Shown here: piece by piece, positions 6,582 through 7,927 of the stretch
Numbering within the stretch: position 1 is the first letter of the stretch
Layout of the letters: the number at the start of each line of letters is the position of its first letter
Assembly: GCA_022545625.1 (NCBI GenBank)
Contig: JACZQS010000097.1
Coordinates: 1 to 7,927, forward strand
DNA: 7,927 nt
Direction of reading: 5' to 3'
DNA from: Pseudomonadota bacterium
Lineage (GTDB): Bacteria > Pseudomonadota > Gammaproteobacteria > GCA-001735895
Notes under the pieces: generated by a model
Seen by the model: the letters and a program-made list of their open reading frames with translations, nothing else
Told to the model about the DNA's origin: nothing
Databases searched by the model: none
Translations under genes and position numbers: made by a program

Positions 6582-7148
6582 TCAATTCAGGTCTTTCAGG
6601 CATTGCTCACGCGTATCGACAATCATTTGCAGGGGCGCTCCTGCCTTCGCCAGTACCCGTGCGCCAAAATAGGCACAAATAATAAACCCGGACAGCGCGG
6701 CCGCATCGACTGACGGTTTGACTGCCGTTTCAATCGCGGTTCTTACCGCTGCCTGGAAACGACGAATAATGCTTTTTACCGAGTTTTCGACCGCTGTATC
6801 GACCGGGGCCATCTCGACACTGGCGTTGCATAGCAGACATCCCCCGGCAAACACACCGGCTTTGGCTGCATCGATCACCGTATCGAACAGGCGTGTTATC
6901 TTTTCCCTGGCACTGCCCTCACCAGTCAGCATATCGATACCCGCCTGGATGCGGGTTTGATCATAGTGCGCAAGCGCTATCATATAGAGCGCCTGTTTGC
7001 CACCAAATGCCCCGTACAGGCTACCCTTGAGCAGACCTGTGGCGTCGACCAGGTCTTGCATCGATGTCGCCTCATAACCCTTTTCCCAGAATACCTTCAT
7101 CAGGGCTTCCCTGACCCGTACTTCATCAAATTCACGTGGTCTGGCCAT
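6582..7148 (-). CDS. TetR-family transcriptional repressor with NemR-like cysteines
   Basis: A 188-residue TetR/AcrR-type regulator. The N-terminal helix-turn-helix spans about residues 8-55, with TSMQDLVDATGLLKGSLYGAFGGKQALY covering the turn and recognition helices (written here as the segment 28-55; key residues K41, G42, S43, Y45). The C-terminal ligand domain contains GCLLCN (103-108) with C104 and C107; the GC position corresponds, by alignment from memory, to Cys106 of E. coli NemR, which senses electrophiles and hypochlorite. C158 and C183 are further cysteines. The ribosome site before ATG 7148 is weak. The gene is divergent from the FAD disulfide oxidoreductase and convergent with the FMN/Fe-S oxidoreductase (32-base gap). 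The two palindromes in the divergent gap are the obvious operators, predicting autoregulation and repression of the disulfide reductase. The ligand is not known. Confidence 0.93.
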   Translation of the reverse strand: MARPREFDEVRVREALMKVFWEKGYEATSMQDLVDATGLLKGSLYGAFGGKQALYMIALAHYDQTRIQAGIDMLTGEGSAREKITRLFDTVIDAAKAGVFAGGCLLCNASVEMAPVDTAVENSVKSIIRRFQAAVRTAIETAVKPSVDAAALSGFIICAYFGARVLAKAGAPLQMIVDTREQCLKDLN

Positions 7149-7164
7149 ATCGTTTCGCTGCTTA

Positions 7165-7183
7165 AAAATAATTTAAAATAATT
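7165..7183. repeat. Phased AT-rich direct repeat
   Basis: AAAATAATT occurs at 7165-7173 and again at 7175-7183, a 9-bp direct repeat with a 10-base period next to the first operator. On the - strand it lies in the leader or -10 area of the tetR gene: TTGACC (7200-7195) followed after 17 bases by TTTAAA (7177-7172) is a possible promoter. The repeat may simply reflect an AT-rich promoter region. Confidence 0.4.
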
Positions 7184-7203
7184 ATTGACTAATCGGTCAA
7201 TAA
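7182..7203. promoter_or_regulatory. Candidate TetR operator, copy 1
   Basis: A 22-bp palindrome with perfect 8-bp arms, TTATTGAC (7182-7189) and GTCAATAA (7196-7203), around the centre TAATCG. It is 18/22 identical to copy 2. It overlaps the -35 hexamer TTGACT of the + strand promoter and a TTGACC hexamer on the - strand, so occupancy should block transcription both ways. It sits between a TetR gene and the divergent gene, the classic place for an operator of this family. Confidence 0.8.
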
Positions 7204-7213
7204 CATCTAGTAT
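7185..7213 (+). promoter_or_regulatory. Sigma70-type promoter for the FAD disulfide oxidoreductase
   Basis: The -35 is TTGACT (7185-7190) and the -10 is TAGTAT (7208-7213), separated by exactly 17 bases; they match consensus at 5 and 4 of 6 positions. The start of transcription would fall near 7220, giving a leader of about 90 bases. The -35 lies within operator copy 1. Confidence 0.65.
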
Positions 7214-7222
7214 GTGACTCAG

Positions 7223-7248
7223 TGGCCGCTTTTTAAACGTAGCGGCCA
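7223..7248. other. GC-rich hairpin in the divergent gap / 5' leader
   Basis: TGGCCGCT (7223-7230) and AGCGGCCA (7241-7248) form a perfect 8-bp stem with a 10-base loop, TTTTAAACGT. It is placed almost exactly midway between the two operators. With the predicted start near 7220, the stem would form at the very 5' end of the + strand mRNA. It is followed by AAATTTTAATC, not by a clean run of T, so it is a poor intrinsic terminator. It could be an mRNA-stabilising 5' stem, a binding site for another protein, or an attenuator. Confidence 0.6.
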
Positions 7249-7261
7249 AATTTTAATCTAG

Positions 7262-7283
7262 TTTATGACCAATTGGTCAATAA
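7262..7283. promoter_or_regulatory. Candidate TetR operator, copy 2
   Basis: The core TGACCAATTGGTCA (7266-7279) is a perfect 14-bp palindrome. The 22-bp frame around it, TTTA to ATAA, aligns with copy 1 with four differences. Its centre is 80 bp from that of copy 1. It lies 25 bases before the start codon at 7309 and inside the predicted leader, so it could act as a roadblock or as the second site of a loop; on the - strand it carries TTGACC, a possible -35 for a second tetR promoter. Confidence 0.8.
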
Positions 7284-7308
7284 TGCAACCTGAAGGGGAT
7301 CGAAAGCC

Positions 7309-7927
7309 ATGTCTGATCGTTACGATATTGTCATTATAGGGGGCGGTAATGCCGGATTCGGCGTATCGCAAATTGCCCATGCAGCGGGTAAATCAATAGC
7401 ATTTATCGAGTCCGATCAATTTGGCGGTACCTGCCCGAACCGGGGTTGCACGCCCAAAAAAGTTCTGGTTGCTGCGGCTCATGCGATGCACGAAATCGAG
7501 ATCGCGCATACCCATGGAATTGATGTCGGCCCTGCCAAACTCAACTGGACAACCTTAATTGATCGCAAGAGTGACATGATCGATTTTATTCCTGGCGCGA
7601 TGGAAGACACCGCAAAGGGACGCGGCACGGTGTACAAGGGAAAGGCAAAGTTTACCGGTCCAAACCAGATTGAAGTGGACGGCAAGCGAATCGAGGCCGA
7701 CAATTTTGTTATTGCGACCGGATCGATGACACGTCCACTATCGATGCCAGGCGCAGAATATTTAATTACCTCCGACGATGTCCTTTCCGAGCGTGAATTG
7801 CCGGATGAAGTGGTATTTATCGGCGGTGGTGTAATTGCGATGGAATTCAGCCATGTATATGCGCGCGCCGGTGCTAAAGTCACGATTCTCGAAATGATGC
7901 CACAGTTGTTGCCTCGGCTCGATAGTG
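7309..7927 (+). CDS. FAD-dependent pyridine nucleotide-disulfide oxidoreductase (3' end missing)
   Basis: The first 206 residues of a flavoprotein of the dihydrolipoamide dehydrogenase / glutathione reductase / mercuric reductase superfamily, usually about 450-480 residues. Visible are the FAD-binding GGGNAG (11-16), the redox-active disulfide C42-PNRG-C47 in FGGTCPNRGCTPKK, IATGS (135-139), and the start of the NAD(P) domain, IGGGVIAMEF (171-180), ending beta-2 with E195 (VTILE). The Glu suggests NADH preference, whereas the third Gly to Ala in GGGVIA is seen in NADPH enzymes, so cofactor use is open. The ATG follows AAGGGGA (7293-7299) by 9 bases. The dimerisation domain and its His-Glu pair are beyond the window, so lipoamide, glutathione-type and other substrates cannot be separated. 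No extra N-terminal metal-binding domain is present. Divergent from tetR and downstream of the operators, it is the likely repressed target. Confidence 0.92.
   Translation, partial: MSDRYDIVIIGGGNAGFGVSQIAHAAGKSIAFIESDQFGGTCPNRGCTPKKVLVAAAHAMHEIEIAHTHGIDVGPAKLNWTTLIDRKSDMIDFIPGAMEDTAKGRGTVYKGKAKFTGPNQIEVDGKRIEADNFVIATGSMTRPLSMPGAEYLITSDDVLSERELPDEVVFIGGGVIAMEFSHVYARAGAKVTILEMMPQLLPRLDS

Noticed and set aside
7223..7260. Intrinsic terminator in the tetR / disulfide reductase gap
   Set aside because: The stem is good, but it is followed by AAATTTTAATC on the + strand and by no T-run on the - strand, and it lies just after a promoter rather than after a gene.
7479..7883. A 134-codon - strand ORF over the FAD disulfide oxidoreductase
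   Set aside because: The + strand shows GGGNAG, CPNRGC, IATGS and GGGVIAMEF in one frame, so the opposite frame is not coding.

Overview
The window looks like ordinary chromosomal DNA from a proteobacterium, most likely a gammaproteobacterium (possibly marine). That guess rests on the PntB sequence, the compact mixed gene order and the roughly 50% GC look; there is no rRNA or other marker that fixes the taxon. Nine protein genes are supported, two of them cut by the window edges. I found no tRNA, rRNA, CRISPR array, transposase, insertion sequence or attachment site, and no gene-free stretch longer than about 160 bases.

Left part (1-2804, all + strand): the 3' five-sixths of pntB (proton-translocating NAD(P) transhydrogenase beta subunit); a small two-helix membrane protein of unknown role; a hemolysin III/PAQR-type seven-helix membrane protein starting 4 bases after it; and a small PlsC-type acyltransferase with a TTG start. 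A possible 27-codon leader ORF sits in front of the acyltransferase.

Middle part (2878-6549): an SDR oxidoreductase on the - strand is divergent from a two-gene + strand unit, a PhzF-family isomerase/epimerase followed 5 bases later by a 649-residue FMN/Fe-S/FAD oxidoreductase of the trimethylamine dehydrogenase / 2,4-dienoyl-CoA reductase type. The divergent gap carries a palindrome, CTCGAA-N9-TTCGAG. The large flavoenzyme has Ala where the second cluster cysteine normally sits, and lacks the two His of classical Old Yellow Enzymes. Together the three genes look like a small-molecule conversion module whose substrate cannot be read from sequence.

Right part (6582-7927): a TetR-family repressor (- strand, convergent with the flavoenzyme) is divergent from a CxxxxC-type FAD disulfide oxidoreductase that runs off the window. 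Their 160-base gap is unusually rich: two near-identical 22-bp palindromes 80 bp apart centre to centre, a strong sigma70-like promoter (TTGACT-17-TAGTAT) whose -35 lies inside the first palindrome, and a perfect 8-bp GC-rich hairpin that would lie at the very 5' end of the transcript. The TetR protein has a GCLLC segment placed like the redox-sensing cysteine of NemR, so a redox- or electrophile-responsive switch for the disulfide reductase is a reasonable, testable hypothesis. This is the most interesting part of the window, though its components belong to known families.
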